Shown: positions 1 to 8,900, counted from the stretch's first letter. The stretch is 64,000 bases of DNA from Exobacillus caeni (GCF_005747095.1 NZ_SWLG01000012.1:79136-143135), one strand, 5' to 3'. Notes: generated from the letters alone by a model not told the origin. A program made the numbers and translations.

Positions 1-21
1 AATTGAAAGGGGGACGAGCCG

Positions 22-918
22 ATGGGCAGGAACGAAATAATCACTACAAGCAAAAGGGGGCTCCGTGAAGATTCTTTTCCGTACCGGCTCTATCAAAAGG
101 CGAAGAAGTTCGGCACCTGGAATCCATCAGACATCGATTTTTCAAAGGATAAAGAGGACTGGAAGACACTGTTGCCGGAACAGCAAGAACAGATCTTAAA
201 GCTCATCTCACAGTTTCAGGCAGGAGAAGAAGCGGTGACACTGGACCTGCTGCCGTTAATCATGGTCATTGCGAAAGAAGGGAGAATCGAAGAGGAGATC
301 TTCTTGACGACCTTTTTATACGAGGAAGCAAAACATACCGAGTTTTTCCGGATTGTGTTGAATACGCTAGGGGCAAAAGACGACCTATCACACTATCATA
401 CACCGACATATCGAAAAATCTTCTATGAGATTTTGCCGGAGGCGATGGAAAAACTGGTTCACGACCATTCTCCAGAAGCAATGGCCGAAGCTTCTACTGT
501 TTATAACATGTTTGTCGAAGGGGTTCTTGCAGAAACAGGATATTTTTCCTTCTACAATTCTCTTGATGCGTTGGGGAAAATGCCGGGACTGATGAAAGGG
601 ATCGGCTATCTGAAAAAGGATGAATCGCGCCATATCGGCTACGGTACATACTTGCTCCAGAGACTTATTTGCGAGAAGCCTTCGATCTACGAGCTTGTGG
701 TCAAAAAGATGCAAGAACTAGCGCCTCTTTCGGTGAAATTAAACGAAGAAGGGATGAACGGCCAGGAAGTGACGAGCTTCGGCGGAACGCTCGAAGACAC
801 GGTAGCTTTTTCCCAGAAACAAATTAACGCCCGCATGGAGGTCATTGGAAGAGCAAGGTATAAGAGCCTTGATGAAATCTATAAAACAACTGACGCAGAG
901 GTTGGCGTAACGAGTTAG
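22..918 (+). CDS. R2-like ligand-binding oxidase (R2lox)
   Basis: Ferritin-like di-metal protein of the R2lox family. It resembles the ribonucleotide reductase small subunit but is regarded as an oxidase that binds a fatty-acid-like ligand, with a Mn/Fe cofactor. At 298 aa it has the family's length. The expected metal ligands are all visible: E69, E102 with H105 (EEAKH), E166, and E201 with H204 (KDESRH). V72 and Y161 match the Val-Tyr pair that forms the ether cross-link in the Geobacillus enzyme, which separates it from true NrdB/NrdF. No NrdA or NrdE gene is nearby. The start has a GGGGG ribosome site. It is followed after 35 bp by an aldehyde dehydrogenase and then an alcohol dehydrogenase, suggesting an oxidised alcohol or aldehyde product; that link is inference. 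Generic annotation often mislabels such proteins as ribonucleotide reductase beta subunit. Confidence 0.88.
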   Translation: MGRNEIITTSKRGLREDSFPYRLYQKAKKFGTWNPSDIDFSKDKEDWKTLLPEQQEQILKLISQFQAGEEAVTLDLLPLIMVIAKEGRIEEEIFLTTFLYEEAKHTEFFRIVLNTLGAKDDLSHYHTPTYRKIFYEILPEAMEKLVHDHSPEAMAEASTVYNMFVEGVLAETGYFSFYNSLDALGKMPGLMKGIGYLKKDESRHIGYGTYLLQRLICEKPSIYELVVKKMQELAPLSVKLNEEGMNGQEVTSFGGTLEDTVAFSQKQINARMEVIGRARYKSLDEIYKTTDAEVGVTS

Positions 919-953
919 AAAGGAAACAAACTATTGCTAAGGAGGTAATCATA

Positions 954-2480
954 GTGACGGTAAAAGTAGATGTAAAAAGCTTTCCGATGTTTATCAATGG
1001 ACAGTGGGTGGCTTCACAGTCAGGGGAAACCTTTGATGTGTTGAATCCGGCGACAGGAGACGTAGTCGCAAAGGTTGCAAAAGGCAACGAAGCGGATGTG
1101 GACAACGCGGTAGAAGCTGCAAAGCAGGCTTTTGAAAATCAAGAATGGCGCGAAATGAAACCGAAGGATCGCGCGAATGTATTGAACGCGATCTCCCATC
1201 AGATCGTTGCCCATGCGGAAGAACTTGTTTATCTAGAGGTAATCAGCTCGGGAGGCACGGTGAGAAGGGTGTCCTCGAACGATATCCTTCAGATGGCTGA
1301 CCTGTTTCAGCAGATGGCAAGCTTTGTAGTCGACTATCCTTTTTCAGAGACACTTCCTGTACCGCCGTTCCCGGGGCCATCACACAACTTCGTATGGAGG
1401 GAACCGATCGGAGTCTGTGCTGCCATCACACCATGGAACATGCCGATGCTGATCGCGTCATGGAAGATCGCACCCGCTTTAGCGATGGGAAATACGATCG
1501 TAATCAAGCCGGCAAGCTATACGCCTTTAACGACACTGAAGCTAGCAGAAATTATTTCGAACGTCGTCCCTCCTGGTGTAATTAATGTGGTCACGGGACC
1601 CGGGAAAGAAGTTGGCGAATACCTCGCTGGCCATCCTGGTGTGGATAAGATCGCGTTTACTGGATCGACAGAAGTAGGAAGGGAAATCATGAAGCTTGCT
1701 TCTGCGACTATCAAGAATACGACGCTTGAGCTTGGTGGCAAGTCACCGAATATCCTGCTGGAAGATGCAGATCTTGAAGTTGCCATTCCGGGTAGCCTTT
1801 TCGGTGTGTTCCTCCACTCAGGACAGCTCTGTGAATCAGGGACGAGGCTGTTTGTGCCGGACACCATCTACGAAGACGTTGTGAAAGCACTGGTCGAGAA
1901 CGCGAAAAAGCTGAAGCTAGGAAATCCTCTCGATCAGGAGACAGACATGGGACCAGTTGTTTCAGAGAAACAGCGTGATACGATTTTATCCTATATCGAG
2001 ACAGGAAAAAAAGAAGGTGCTACATTAGCATACGGCGGAAACGAAGTAACTATAGAGGGTTGTGAAGGCGGCCATTTCATCGAGCCTACCATCTTTACGG
2101 ATGTAACGAACGACATGAAGATCGCCCGGGAAGAGATATTCGGACCGGTCCTTTCGGTAATCCGCTATTCCACTGTAGAAGAAGTGATCGATCTCGCCAA
2201 CGATACGATCTACGGTCTGGCTGCCGGAGTCTGGACTAGAGATGTTAACAAAGCTTATGACATAACCCGGAAACTAAAGGCAGGGGTTGTCTGGATCAAT
2301 GATTGGCACATGCTTCGCAATGATGCGCCGTTCGGAGGATACAAACAGAGCGGTATCGGCAGGGAGATGGGCAAGCATTCGCTTGATGCATATACACAGC
2401 TCAAGCATGTGCATACATCGATGGTGCCGCAGGTCGAGAAGAGAAGCTGGTATCAAATTTTATTTTCCCAGCCGGAGTAA
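954..2480 (+). CDS. Aldehyde dehydrogenase family protein
   Basis: NAD(P)-dependent aldehyde dehydrogenase of the betaine/phenylacetaldehyde type, 508 aa, which is the normal length. It oxidises an aldehyde to the acid in the cytoplasm. The PWNMP nucleotide-site motif, the FTGSTEVG loop, general base E259 in LELGGKSPN and catalytic C293 in GQLCESGTR are all present. The GTG start follows a strong AAGGAGGT site, so translation is probably high. It lies between the R2lox gene and an iron alcohol dehydrogenase on the same strand. The natural substrate cannot be read from sequence. Confidence 0.92.
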   Translation: MTVKVDVKSFPMFINGQWVASQSGETFDVLNPATGDVVAKVAKGNEADVDNAVEAAKQAFENQEWREMKPKDRANVLNAISHQIVAHAEELVYLEVISSGGTVRRVSSNDILQMADLFQQMASFVVDYPFSETLPVPPFPGPSHNFVWREPIGVCAAITPWNMPMLIASWKIAPALAMGNTIVIKPASYTPLTTLKLAEIISNVVPPGVINVVTGPGKEVGEYLAGHPGVDKIAFTGSTEVGREIMKLASATIKNTTLELGGKSPNILLEDADLEVAIPGSLFGVFLHSGQLCESGTRLFVPDTIYEDVVKALVENAKKLKLGNPLDQETDMGPVVSEKQRDTILSYIETGKKEGATLAYGGNEVTIEGCEGGHFIEPTIFTDVTNDMKIAREEIFGPVLSVIRYSTVEEVIDLANDTIYGLAAGVWTRDVNKAYDITRKLKAGVVWINDWHMLRNDAPFGGYKQSGIGREMGKHSLDAYTQLKHVHTSMVPQVEKRSWYQILFSQPE

Positions 2481-2529
2481 AGTCAAATTGGAAACACAGG
2501 AATTTAAAATCTATTAGCGGGGTGGTTTC

Positions 2530-3741
2530 ATGTTAAAAACAACCTTTTCCCAGTTCATGCTAAGAACAGGAATTTACAGTGGATCTAACACACGGGCGAT
2601 GATTCCTGACCTTTTCCGAGGACTGGGTGCAAAAAGAGTCATTCTTTTCAGTGATAGAGGATTAGAGAAGGCTGGTATTGTAGAGAAAGTAGCACAGATA
2701 TTTGATTTAACGTCGCATGGTGTCGGTCCCGAGCTGGTCGGTACATTTCTGGACATCACACAGGATGCAGAGAGCAGTACTGTTAATGAAGCGACTCGCT
2801 ACGCGAGAGAGCTCGGAGCAGATGCACTGCTTGCAGTAGGCGGAGGAAGTGTACTTGATACGGTAAAAGGAGTTAAATACTCCCTTCATAACGGCCTTAC
2901 CGATATTAAAGAAGCGATACCAGGGGGATTCAAATACGAAACGTTCCCTGAAGCGAGTTACATTCCTATCCCGCATATTTCTGTTCCGACAACAGCAGGA
3001 ACTGGCTCTGAAGTTTCACCGATCGCCGTTATTTATAATGAAGAGATTCAATTGAAAACGAACTTGATCAACCCGTTCATCGCTGCTGATATGGCGGTAT
3101 TGGATCCTGACCTAACAGTATCGCTACCAGCAGGAATCACAGCGTTCACCGGGTTCGATGCCTTAACACATGCAATCGAGGCACTTGCTTCCCCGACTGC
3201 AACATCCATCACGGATGCCCATGCACTTCATGCGATTCGCTTGATCGAACAAAACATCCAGACTGCAGTGGAAGAAGGTACGAACGTGAATGCGAGGATG
3301 GAGATGCTTCAGGCGAGCTTGATGGGGATCACTGCTTTCAGCTTCGCTTTGAATGCGATCCCGGTGCATAACTTTGCACACGCGTATGGAGCATTGTTCC
3401 GAATTCCGCATGGCCTGGCAAATGCAGTATTCCTGCCGGTTGTCATGGAAAGCATTCCACAGCTTTATCTTCCGAAGATTAAAGAACTGGCACAGGCCTT
3501 GTCTGTCGAGAACGAAGGTAACCCTGAGGAAGTGCTTAGCGCAGTAGTCGAAAAGATCAGGGCACTTCAACAACAGGTAGGTCTGCCAGCTGACTTTGAA
3601 AGCTTTCATTTGTCAGGGGAAGACCTCGATAGAACAGTAGCGGCAGTTGCTTCCGATCCAGCGGCAGTCGCGTTCCCGATGCCAGCAGAGCTGATTCGTG
3701 CAGTTGGAGAAAGAGTCGTCCCGTTAAAAGTGAAAAGCTAA
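2530..3741 (+). CDS. Iron-containing alcohol dehydrogenase
   Basis: Group III (Fe-ADH/DHQ-like) alcohol dehydrogenase of 403 aa. It interconverts an alcohol and its aldehyde with NAD(P). The GGGSVLDTVKG nucleotide loop, the PTTAGTGSE signature and the metal-binding segments with D and His residues (FDALTHAIEA, then HNFAHAYGALFRIPHG) are present. The ATG is preceded by GGGGTGG. It is the last gene of the R2lox-ALDH-ADH run and is followed directly by a terminator hairpin, so the three genes probably form one transcript that moves an alcohol through aldehyde to acid or the reverse. Confidence 0.9.
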   Translation: MLKTTFSQFMLRTGIYSGSNTRAMIPDLFRGLGAKRVILFSDRGLEKAGIVEKVAQIFDLTSHGVGPELVGTFLDITQDAESSTVNEATRYARELGADALLAVGGGSVLDTVKGVKYSLHNGLTDIKEAIPGGFKYETFPEASYIPIPHISVPTTAGTGSEVSPIAVIYNEEIQLKTNLINPFIAADMAVLDPDLTVSLPAGITAFTGFDALTHAIEALASPTATSITDAHALHAIRLIEQNIQTAVEEGTNVNARMEMLQASLMGITAFSFALNAIPVHNFAHAYGALFRIPHGLANAVFLPVVMESIPQLYLPKIKELAQALSVENEGNPEEVLSAVVEKIRALQQQVGLPADFESFHLSGEDLDRTVAAVASDPAAVAFPMPAELIRAVGERVVPLKVKS

Positions 3742-3754
3742 GGATTATGAAAAA

Positions 3755-3779
3755 AGTCTTCCTCGGGAGGGCTTTTTTT
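3755..3779 (+). terminator. Rho-independent terminator after the alcohol dehydrogenase
   Basis: AGTCTTCC pairs with GGGAGGGCT (some G-U pairs) around a tiny loop and is followed by a run of seven T. It ends the R2lox-ALDH-ADH transcript. Confidence 0.75.
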
Positions 3780-3820
3780 ATGTTAGGGAGAGGCCAGGTT
3801 TGTCGAAAAATCGATAAATT

Positions 3821-3921
3821 GGGATTTTCGTAGATATATTTCTTAATTCGAAGATAAAAACAAAAACTCGTAGATAAATTCTGTTTTTCGAAGATATATC
3901 TTAAGATTCGAAGATATATCC
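3821..3921. repeat. Five-unit degenerate array with exact 20-bp period
   Basis: The core TCG(T/A)AGATA recurs with its G at 3830, 3850, 3870, 3890 and 3910, an exact 20-bp spacing; the last two units are TTCGAAGATATATCnTnA(G/T)A. The array fills much of the gap between the alcohol dehydrogenase terminator and the flavin reductase gene. A minus-strand open frame through it is rich in Y-L-R-I but is not a gene: the period is not a multiple of three and no ribosome site was seen. It resembles the 21-bp arrays at 14371-14746, which share a TTC(A/G) anchor. Confidence 0.75.
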
Positions 3922-4065
3922 TGATACTTCCAGAAAACCTCAGCAAAAACATAAAAGGGCGATACGAAAATACCTTTCAATTTATGCAAAGACGGAAAAT
4001 TGGTACTATTAAGGTAGATTATTGATGGAGAAATAAGTAACGTACCTATAGAAGGAGCGAAGCAA

Positions 4066-4665
4066 ATGAACATAGACCCAAATGAAATTTCCGGAAAAGA
4101 ACTTTACAAATTATTGATCGGCTCCGTGATACCACGTCCTATCGCCTGGATATCAACAGAGAGCAAAGAAGGTGTATTCAACCTCGCTCCGTTCAGCTTT
4201 TTTACAGTTGCCTCTGCAAAGCCTCCCATGTTATGTATTTCGATAGCTGCGCAAGGAAAAGGGGAACGAAGAGGAACGGTAAAGGACACGCTCGCAAACA
4301 TCCGCGAACAGGAAGAATTCGTCATCAACTTCGTACCGTTCGAGCTGACAGAACCGATGCACAAAAGCTCTGCTAATCTGCCGAGTGAATCGAACGAATT
4401 TGAATATGCTGAAGTTACACCTGTGAAAAGTGTGAAAGTAAAACCTCCTGGCGTAGAAGAAAGCCCGATCAAAATGGAGTGTAAGTTAGACCAGATTATA
4501 CGAACTGGCTCAAACTACCTTGTTATCGGAGAAATGATCCACTATTCGATCAAGGATGAATTTTATGCTGGAAATTACAAAACAGATATTGAAAAATTGA
4601 ACCCTCTTGCAAGATTAGCTGGTAATTATGCCGGCTTAGGGGATATATTTGGATTAAGCGATTAA
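4066..4665 (+). CDS. Flavin reductase family protein
   Basis: FMN-binding split-barrel protein of the flavin-reductase-like (DIM6/NTAB) family, 199 aa. Members use NAD(P)H to reduce free flavin for partner monooxygenases or act on other substrates. The family signature RPIAWISTES...NLAPFSFFTVASAKPP is at the N-terminus, and a late SNYLVIGEMIHY segment fits the fold. The ATG follows GAAGGAG. It stands alone between terminators and has no monooxygenase beside it, so its partner is unknown. Confidence 0.85.
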   Translation: MNIDPNEISGKELYKLLIGSVIPRPIAWISTESKEGVFNLAPFSFFTVASAKPPMLCISIAAQGKGERRGTVKDTLANIREQEEFVINFVPFELTEPMHKSSANLPSESNEFEYAEVTPVKSVKVKPPGVEESPIKMECKLDQIIRTGSNYLVIGEMIHYSIKDEFYAGNYKTDIEKLNPLARLAGNYAGLGDIFGLSD

Positions 4666-4703
4666 GAGGGAGTTGTCTTCCTAAAACAATAAGCACAATT
4701 TTG

Positions 4704-4732
4704 CTCCGCTCACCTTCATGTGCGGAGTTTTA
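4704..4732 (+). terminator. Terminator after the flavin reductase gene
   Basis: CTCCGC and GCGGAG form a stem around a 12-nt loop, followed by TTTTAA. Confidence 0.6.
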
Positions 4733-4779
4733 AAGTGTTAAGATAGCTTTAGAAGAGAATCTTTGAGAGGGGGGCTTTT

Positions 4780-5679
4780 ATGAAATTTAAAGGAATCCCG
4801 TTGGTTTTAACAGGTGCTGCAAGCTTTGGGTTCACACCTATCTTTGTTAAAAAAGGATTTGAATATGGTTATTCCCTTGGAGATTTAATCATCACCCAAA
4901 TGTTTCTGGCTATGGTCCTCTTTTGGGTGATAACTCTATTGAAAGGTTTGAGTATAAAGGACATTACAAGGAAAGAAATCATACAGATCATTGCGGTAGG
5001 CACATCCGTTGGTTTAACGAGTGTCTTTTATTATGCAGCTTTACAGTATTTATCGGCTTCACTTGCTATCATTCTTCTCTTTCAGTTTGTTTGGATCGGC
5101 ATGATTTATGAGTGGATTTTTGACAATAGCAAACCGACCCGGGTTAATTTGATTTCTACTCTAGTAACCTTAACAGGTGTTTTCTTTGCCTCAAATATTC
5201 TAGGTGGATCGGGTATGGATCTCCCCCTTATCGGACTGTTGCTGGGATTGTTGTCGGCTGTTTCGTATGCGGGTTTTATTTACTTTAGCGGGCAGGTTTC
5301 TACTAAAACGAATCCTGTTGTCCGAAGCGCTTTGATGGTAACTGGCTCATTGTTACTTGTCTCATTGATTTTCCTTAGAGACATACCAACAGTTCCGCTT
5401 GCTGATGTACGGCTTTTGGGTATCGGATTGGGAGTTGCTTTAGTTGGGGCAGTACTCCCGACTTTGTTCTTTGCGATTGGAGCGCCACTTATCCCGGGCA
5501 GGTTGGCGAATGTTTTAAGTTCCATCGAATTGCCTGTCGCGATCATTTCAGCGATGGTTATTCTATCTGAACAGGTGAATCTGCTGCAGTGGTTAGGGAT
5601 CGGATTAATTATACTGGCCATTTTTATTAATGAGTTCGGGGAGAAATTTTTAAGTAGAAAAAGATATTTGGCGAATTGA
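4780..5679 (+). CDS. EamA/DMT-family transporter
   Basis: Drug/metabolite-transporter superfamily membrane protein of 299 aa with about ten hydrophobic helices arranged as two EamA repeats. Repeat one runs roughly from residue 3 to 138 and repeat two from 150 to 288. The second repeat carries the usual AVLPTLFFAIGAPLIPGRLANVLSSIELPVA segment, here cited by its positions around residues 226-256. The family exports metabolites or amino acids; the substrate is not evident. GAGAGGGGGG precedes the ATG. It is a single-gene unit with a terminator. Confidence 0.87.
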   Translation: MKFKGIPLVLTGAASFGFTPIFVKKGFEYGYSLGDLIITQMFLAMVLFWVITLLKGLSIKDITRKEIIQIIAVGTSVGLTSVFYYAALQYLSASLAIILLFQFVWIGMIYEWIFDNSKPTRVNLISTLVTLTGVFFASNILGGSGMDLPLIGLLLGLLSAVSYAGFIYFSGQVSTKTNPVVRSALMVTGSLLLVSLIFLRDIPTVPLADVRLLGIGLGVALVGAVLPTLFFAIGAPLIPGRLANVLSSIELPVAIISAMVILSEQVNLLQWLGIGLIILAIFINEFGEKFLSRKRYLAN

Positions 5680-5714
5680 AGTTGTTCAATTGACCAGGAA
5701 TATCGGTTTTAAGC

Positions 5715-5744
5715 AAAACACCGTCCAAGTGCGGTGTTTTTTCT
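5715..5744 (+). terminator. Terminator after the EamA transporter
   Basis: AAAACACCG pairs with CGGTGTTTT around an eight-base loop and runs into TTTTTTCTTTT. Confidence 0.85.
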
Positions 5745-5868
5745 TTTAGAGGCGATTTTTTTTAAAAAAAATTAGCTAGTAACTTAACAGGGGGGATTTA
5801 AAAAATTGCAACTATTTTAATTGTCAACCGTATACAATAAATGAGTAAAAACAAGGAGGGGATTCTCT

Positions 5869-6780
5869 TTGGATTCCGTTATTACTGTAAAGCAGCTGCG
5901 GAAGCAATATGGGGATGTGGATGCTGTAAAAGATGTGTCGTTTTCAGTTGGCAAAGGAGAGATATTTGGGATCATTGGGCCGAACGGTGCAGGTAAAACA
6001 ACGACGATCGAGATTTTAGAAGGGATCAGGAAACGCGACGGAGGGGAAGTCCAGGTTCTCGGAATGGACCCGGAAAAGAACCGCAGGAATTTGAATGCCA
6101 GAATAGGCGTCCAGTTTCAGTCAACCGCAATCCAGGAGAAAATAAAAGTTAAAGAAGCACTTGATCTCTTTTCATCTTTTTATCCCAACAATGATAATCT
6201 CGGGGATCTGATTGAAAAACTCGGGTTAGATGAAAAGATGGATGTCTATTTTGAGGATCTGTCGGGAGGGTGGAAGCAGCGTGTGACACTGGCACTTGCA
6301 ACATTACATAGCCCCGAGATCGTTTTTCTGGATGAACCGAGTATGGGTCTTGATCCGCAGGCAAGAAGAGATCTCTGGGATATTATTCACTATTTGCGTG
6401 ACAGGGGATCAACAATAATCGTGACTACCCATTACATGGAAGAAGCAGAAAAGCTGTGCGATCGGATCGCGATGATCTACGGTGGTAAACTAGAAGCACT
6501 TGGAGAACCGAAACAGCTTCTTGAAGACCTTGCGACAAAGTATTTATCTTTCTATTCGAGAGATGCAGACGAAAATATCCTTTCTAGATTGCCTGGTGTG
6601 ATTTCCCTTGAGAACACAGAGGGGCATTACCGGATCATGACAGAACAGCTTCAAAGAACGTCTTACCATCTGTTTAAAGAAGGGGAAGAGCGGAACTGGA
6701 CGATCGAAGGTTTCCAGTTCGAAAGAGGAACCCTCGATGATTTGTTCGTCCACCTGCTTCATAAGGAGGAAACGGCATGA
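5869..6780 (+). CDS. ABC transporter ATP-binding protein (ABC-2 exporter)
   Basis: ATPase subunit of a DrrA/YhcH-type ABC-2 exporter, 303 aa. Walker A is GPNGAGKTT near residue 40, the ABC signature is LSGGWKQR (an unusual W after LSGG, where Q or E is more common), Walker B is IVFLDEPSMGLDP, and the switch histidine is in TTHYMEEAE. The C-terminal 80 residues are the usual variable domain of this group. The TTG start is set by AAGGAGGGG eight bases upstream. Its stop overlaps the permease start (ATGA), indicating translational coupling. It probably exports a drug, lipid or peptide. Confidence 0.92.
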   Translation: MDSVITVKQLRKQYGDVDAVKDVSFSVGKGEIFGIIGPNGAGKTTTIEILEGIRKRDGGEVQVLGMDPEKNRRNLNARIGVQFQSTAIQEKIKVKEALDLFSSFYPNNDNLGDLIEKLGLDEKMDVYFEDLSGGWKQRVTLALATLHSPEIVFLDEPSMGLDPQARRDLWDIIHYLRDRGSTIIVTTHYMEEAEKLCDRIAMIYGGKLEALGEPKQLLEDLATKYLSFYSRDADENILSRLPGVISLENTEGHYRIMTEQLQRTSYHLFKEGEERNWTIEGFQFERGTLDDLFVHLLHKEETA

Positions 6781-7523
6781 ATAGCCTATTAAAAGTAACG
6801 AAAACAGAAATCGTTCTGTTTTTCCGTGATAAAACAACTGTATTCTGGACCTTTTTATTCCCGGTGATCATGATCTGGCTGTTCGGTTCGATGTTTGGCG
6901 ACCAGAAGATCAACGGACTTTCCTACAGCAGTGTGTATATTCCTTCCTGGATCGCAGTTAATATCATGACGGTTTCCTTTTTTACACTTGGGACAGTGCT
7001 TGCGAATTACAGGGAAAAGGGGATCCTCCGGCGTTATCAGCTCACACCGATCAAACCCTGGAAAATTCTAGCGGCCCATACGATCCAGGGAGCTGTCATC
7101 TTTGGCATTAGTGCAATCGTCATCTTTCTGTTCGGGTATTTCTTCTATGATCTTCAGCTGCCGGCATATATCGGAAGTACGTTTGGCGCGCTTCTGTTGA
7201 GTCTTATCTGCTTCTTCCCGTTCGGACTGTTGATGACATCACTCGCAAAAGACACGAAATCAGCAGCGGCGATAAGCTCATTGCTGTTAAACTTGATGCT
7301 GTTTTTATCGGGGGCCACCTTTCCTCTCGAAGTGATGCCGCAAGTCCTTCAGTATGTGGCTAAAATTCTGCCTCTTTATTATGTTGTTGAGCTGCTTCGT
7401 GCCACCTGGAACACATCTCCGCTCTGGGATAACGGTGTGGATGTACTCGTTCTTTTCTTAATAGGGGTTGCATCGATATTTCTTTCTACAAAATTTTTCC
7501 GATGGAGCGGGCAGAAAGTATAA
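6777..7523 (+). CDS. ABC-2 type permease
   Basis: Membrane subunit of the exporter, 248 aa, with six predicted helices and the ABC-2 family pattern: a first helix at about 20-40, a long cytoplasmic loop with YREKGILRRYQLTPI, and a later SGATFPLEVMP segment. It overlaps the upstream ATPase gene by four bases. There is no second permease, so the exporter is probably a homodimer of this subunit. Confidence 0.9.
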   Translation: MNSLLKVTKTEIVLFFRDKTTVFWTFLFPVIMIWLFGSMFGDQKINGLSYSSVYIPSWIAVNIMTVSFFTLGTVLANYREKGILRRYQLTPIKPWKILAAHTIQGAVIFGISAIVIFLFGYFFYDLQLPAYIGSTFGALLLSLICFFPFGLLMTSLAKDTKSAAAISSLLLNLMLFLSGATFPLEVMPQVLQYVAKILPLYYVVELLRATWNTSPLWDNGVDVLVLFLIGVASIFLSTKFFRWSGQKV

Positions 7524-7600
7524 CTTAACCTTTTGATGTCTTTACACCTTGTAAGTGGGAGGGCGTTTTGAGGTGCAAAATAAGAAATAGCAAAGAAATT

Positions 7601-7640
7601 GGCACGCTAACTGACAACAGTATTGGCGTGCCTTATTTAA
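7601..7640. terminator. GGCACGC/GCGTGCC stem-loop between convergent genes
   Basis: GGCACGC (7601-7607) pairs with GCGTGCC (7626-7632) and is followed by TTATTT. It lies between the convergent ABC permease and PH-domain genes. Its arms resemble those of the stem-loop interrupted by the insertion sequence at 19.8-21.5 kb. Confidence 0.6.
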
Positions 7641-7715
7641 AAATTTTTAATTTATGACATAGGTAATAATAGGCGGCTTTTTATTAAAGTAAAGTAACCA
7701 TTACTTTAAGTATAT

Positions 7716-8162
7716 TTATTCACAAACTTGTATTTTTACGTTTTGACATCTTTTTTTTAATTCAGTAATAAACTCTCTTTTATTTCTGGGTGAAATTTTG
7801 ATACTTCCCATAAATGTTGTGTTATTGAAAATTTCAATCGCATCCCTGGATGACAATATTCTATGCCCAATAAAGATTGAAGTTGTAGGTGATACCTTCA
7901 TTACACTTTCATATGGAATTCGACTTCTAAATGGTCCACCTTTTATAAGTAAATAATCAGTATAAAAAATATACTTAACCGAAAAAGCAGTCCATAAAAT
8001 AAAACTTATCACAATAAGGAATGATGAACTAAGAATTAGAACCACTGGTAATTGAGTGCCGCCTTCCGTGAATAATGGAAAAAATGATACTAAAGCAATA
8101 ACGAGCACTACAATCAACGTAAAGTTGATAAAAAATGCATCTACTTTTGAATGAAAAACCAT
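7716..8162 (-). CDS. PH-domain (YyaB-like) membrane protein
   Basis: Small membrane protein of 148 aa. Two hydrophobic helices (about 10-30 and 40-60) are followed by a soluble bacterial PH-type domain with the YLLIKGGPFRSRIPYESV strand pattern typical of YyaB/DUF1200 proteins. The function of the family is unknown. A GGAGGTGATATTTC site precedes the ATG. It is the last of four small minus-strand genes, which are separated by a shared repeat rather than packed as a tight operon. Confidence 0.75.
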   Translation of the reverse strand: MVFHSKVDAFFINFTLIVVLVIALVSFFPLFTEGGTQLPVVLILSSSFLIVISFILWTAFSVKYIFYTDYLLIKGGPFRSRIPYESVMKVSPTTSIFIGHRILSSRDAIEIFNNTTFMGSIKISPRNKREFITELKKRCQNVKIQVCE

Positions 8163-8230
8163 AAAGAAATATCACCTCCAAGATAAATATTGTCTTTGAT
8201 ACATTTCAAAAAATCTAAAGTTTCATCTTG

Positions 8231-8268
8231 TTAAATTAAGCTGCCCTTTAACTTAATAAGGAACTGCC
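8231..8268. repeat. CTGCCC intergenic element, copy A
   Basis: TTAAATTAAGCTGCCC followed by TTTAACTTAATAAGGAACTG. It matches copies B (8841), C (9290) and D (9752) in this block; the shared core is TTAAAC-TAAA-CTGCCC, about eight variable bases, then AATAAG. Confidence 0.65.
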
Positions 8269-8294
8269 ACAATAAGTTGAACAACTCAACAATT

Positions 8295-8738
8295 CTAGCG
8301 TCGCGACAATTCATATTTTAAAAACGAGAGCATAACTGCCAAAGTTACACCGATAAAAAAAGTAATCCCATTGAAGTACAATTTATTTGTAAATTGACTA
8401 AACCAACCGATTTTATCAAAATACCACAGACTTTCTAAGCTTTTTTCAACACTTTGAACATATAAGATTTCAGCAATTAACAGCAATACTGCCGCAACCA
8501 GAGAACCAATCAAAATCCACTTTTTTCCCGTAAAAACTTTATAAGAAATTTTATAAATCCAATACAGAAAAGCTAAGTAAAGTAGTATTGTTGGAATCAT
8601 TATTAAGATTGCGGGATTTCCGTTTCCAGAGGGATTAGTTGGATCGGCGGTCATTTTATAGATTAGAAAGAAGCCTATAGCTGAAAGGACACCAAAAAAT
8701 AAAAGAGGCACCACATCGCTTTTAAAGCCTTTATACAT
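8295..8738 (-). CDS. Small integral membrane protein, unrecognised
   Basis: Protein of 147 aa with four clear hydrophobic helices, at about residues 8-26, 42-64, 74-94 and 122-142, and short charged loops. I do not recognise the family. The ATG is preceded by GGAGTG at a slightly long spacing. It sits between a PH-domain membrane protein and a lipoprotein, so the neighbourhood is envelope-related, but the genes are separated by repeats and may be independently transcribed. Confidence 0.65.
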   Translation of the reverse strand: MYKGFKSDVVPLLFFGVLSAIGFFLIYKMTADPTNPSGNGNPAILIMIPTILLYLAFLYWIYKISYKVFTGKKWILIGSLVAAVLLLIAEILYVQSVEKSLESLWYFDKIGWFSQFTNKLYFNGITFFIGVTLAVMLSFLKYELSRR

Positions 8739-8840
8739 CGATGACTTTCACTCCAATTAGAAATATTTCTTAACTAAAGAGACGAGTCGGAGGTATAAAA
8801 GTTTCAAATTCTAATTTAATTAGTTTTAACTTTTAACTTC

Positions 8841-8878
8841 TTAAACTAAACTGCCCCGTTTTTTTATAAGAATAGAGC
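8841..8878. repeat. CTGCCC intergenic element, copy B
   Basis: TTAAACTAAACTGCCCCG, a T-rich stretch, then ATAAGAATAGAG. Same core as copies A, C and D. It lies just downstream of the lipoprotein stop and upstream of the 147-aa membrane protein. Confidence 0.65.
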
Positions 8879-8900
8879 TACTTCCAAATCCTATAATTAT

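Noticed and set aside
22..918. Ribonucleotide reductase small subunit
   Set aside because: The Val72-Tyr161 pair and absence of a large subunit gene favour R2lox.
3557..3952. Minus-strand open frame with Y-L-R-I-rich repeats
   Set aside because: It runs through the 20-bp array and back into the alcohol dehydrogenase gene. The period is not a multiple of three, no ribosome site is seen, and the residue bias follows from the DNA repeat.
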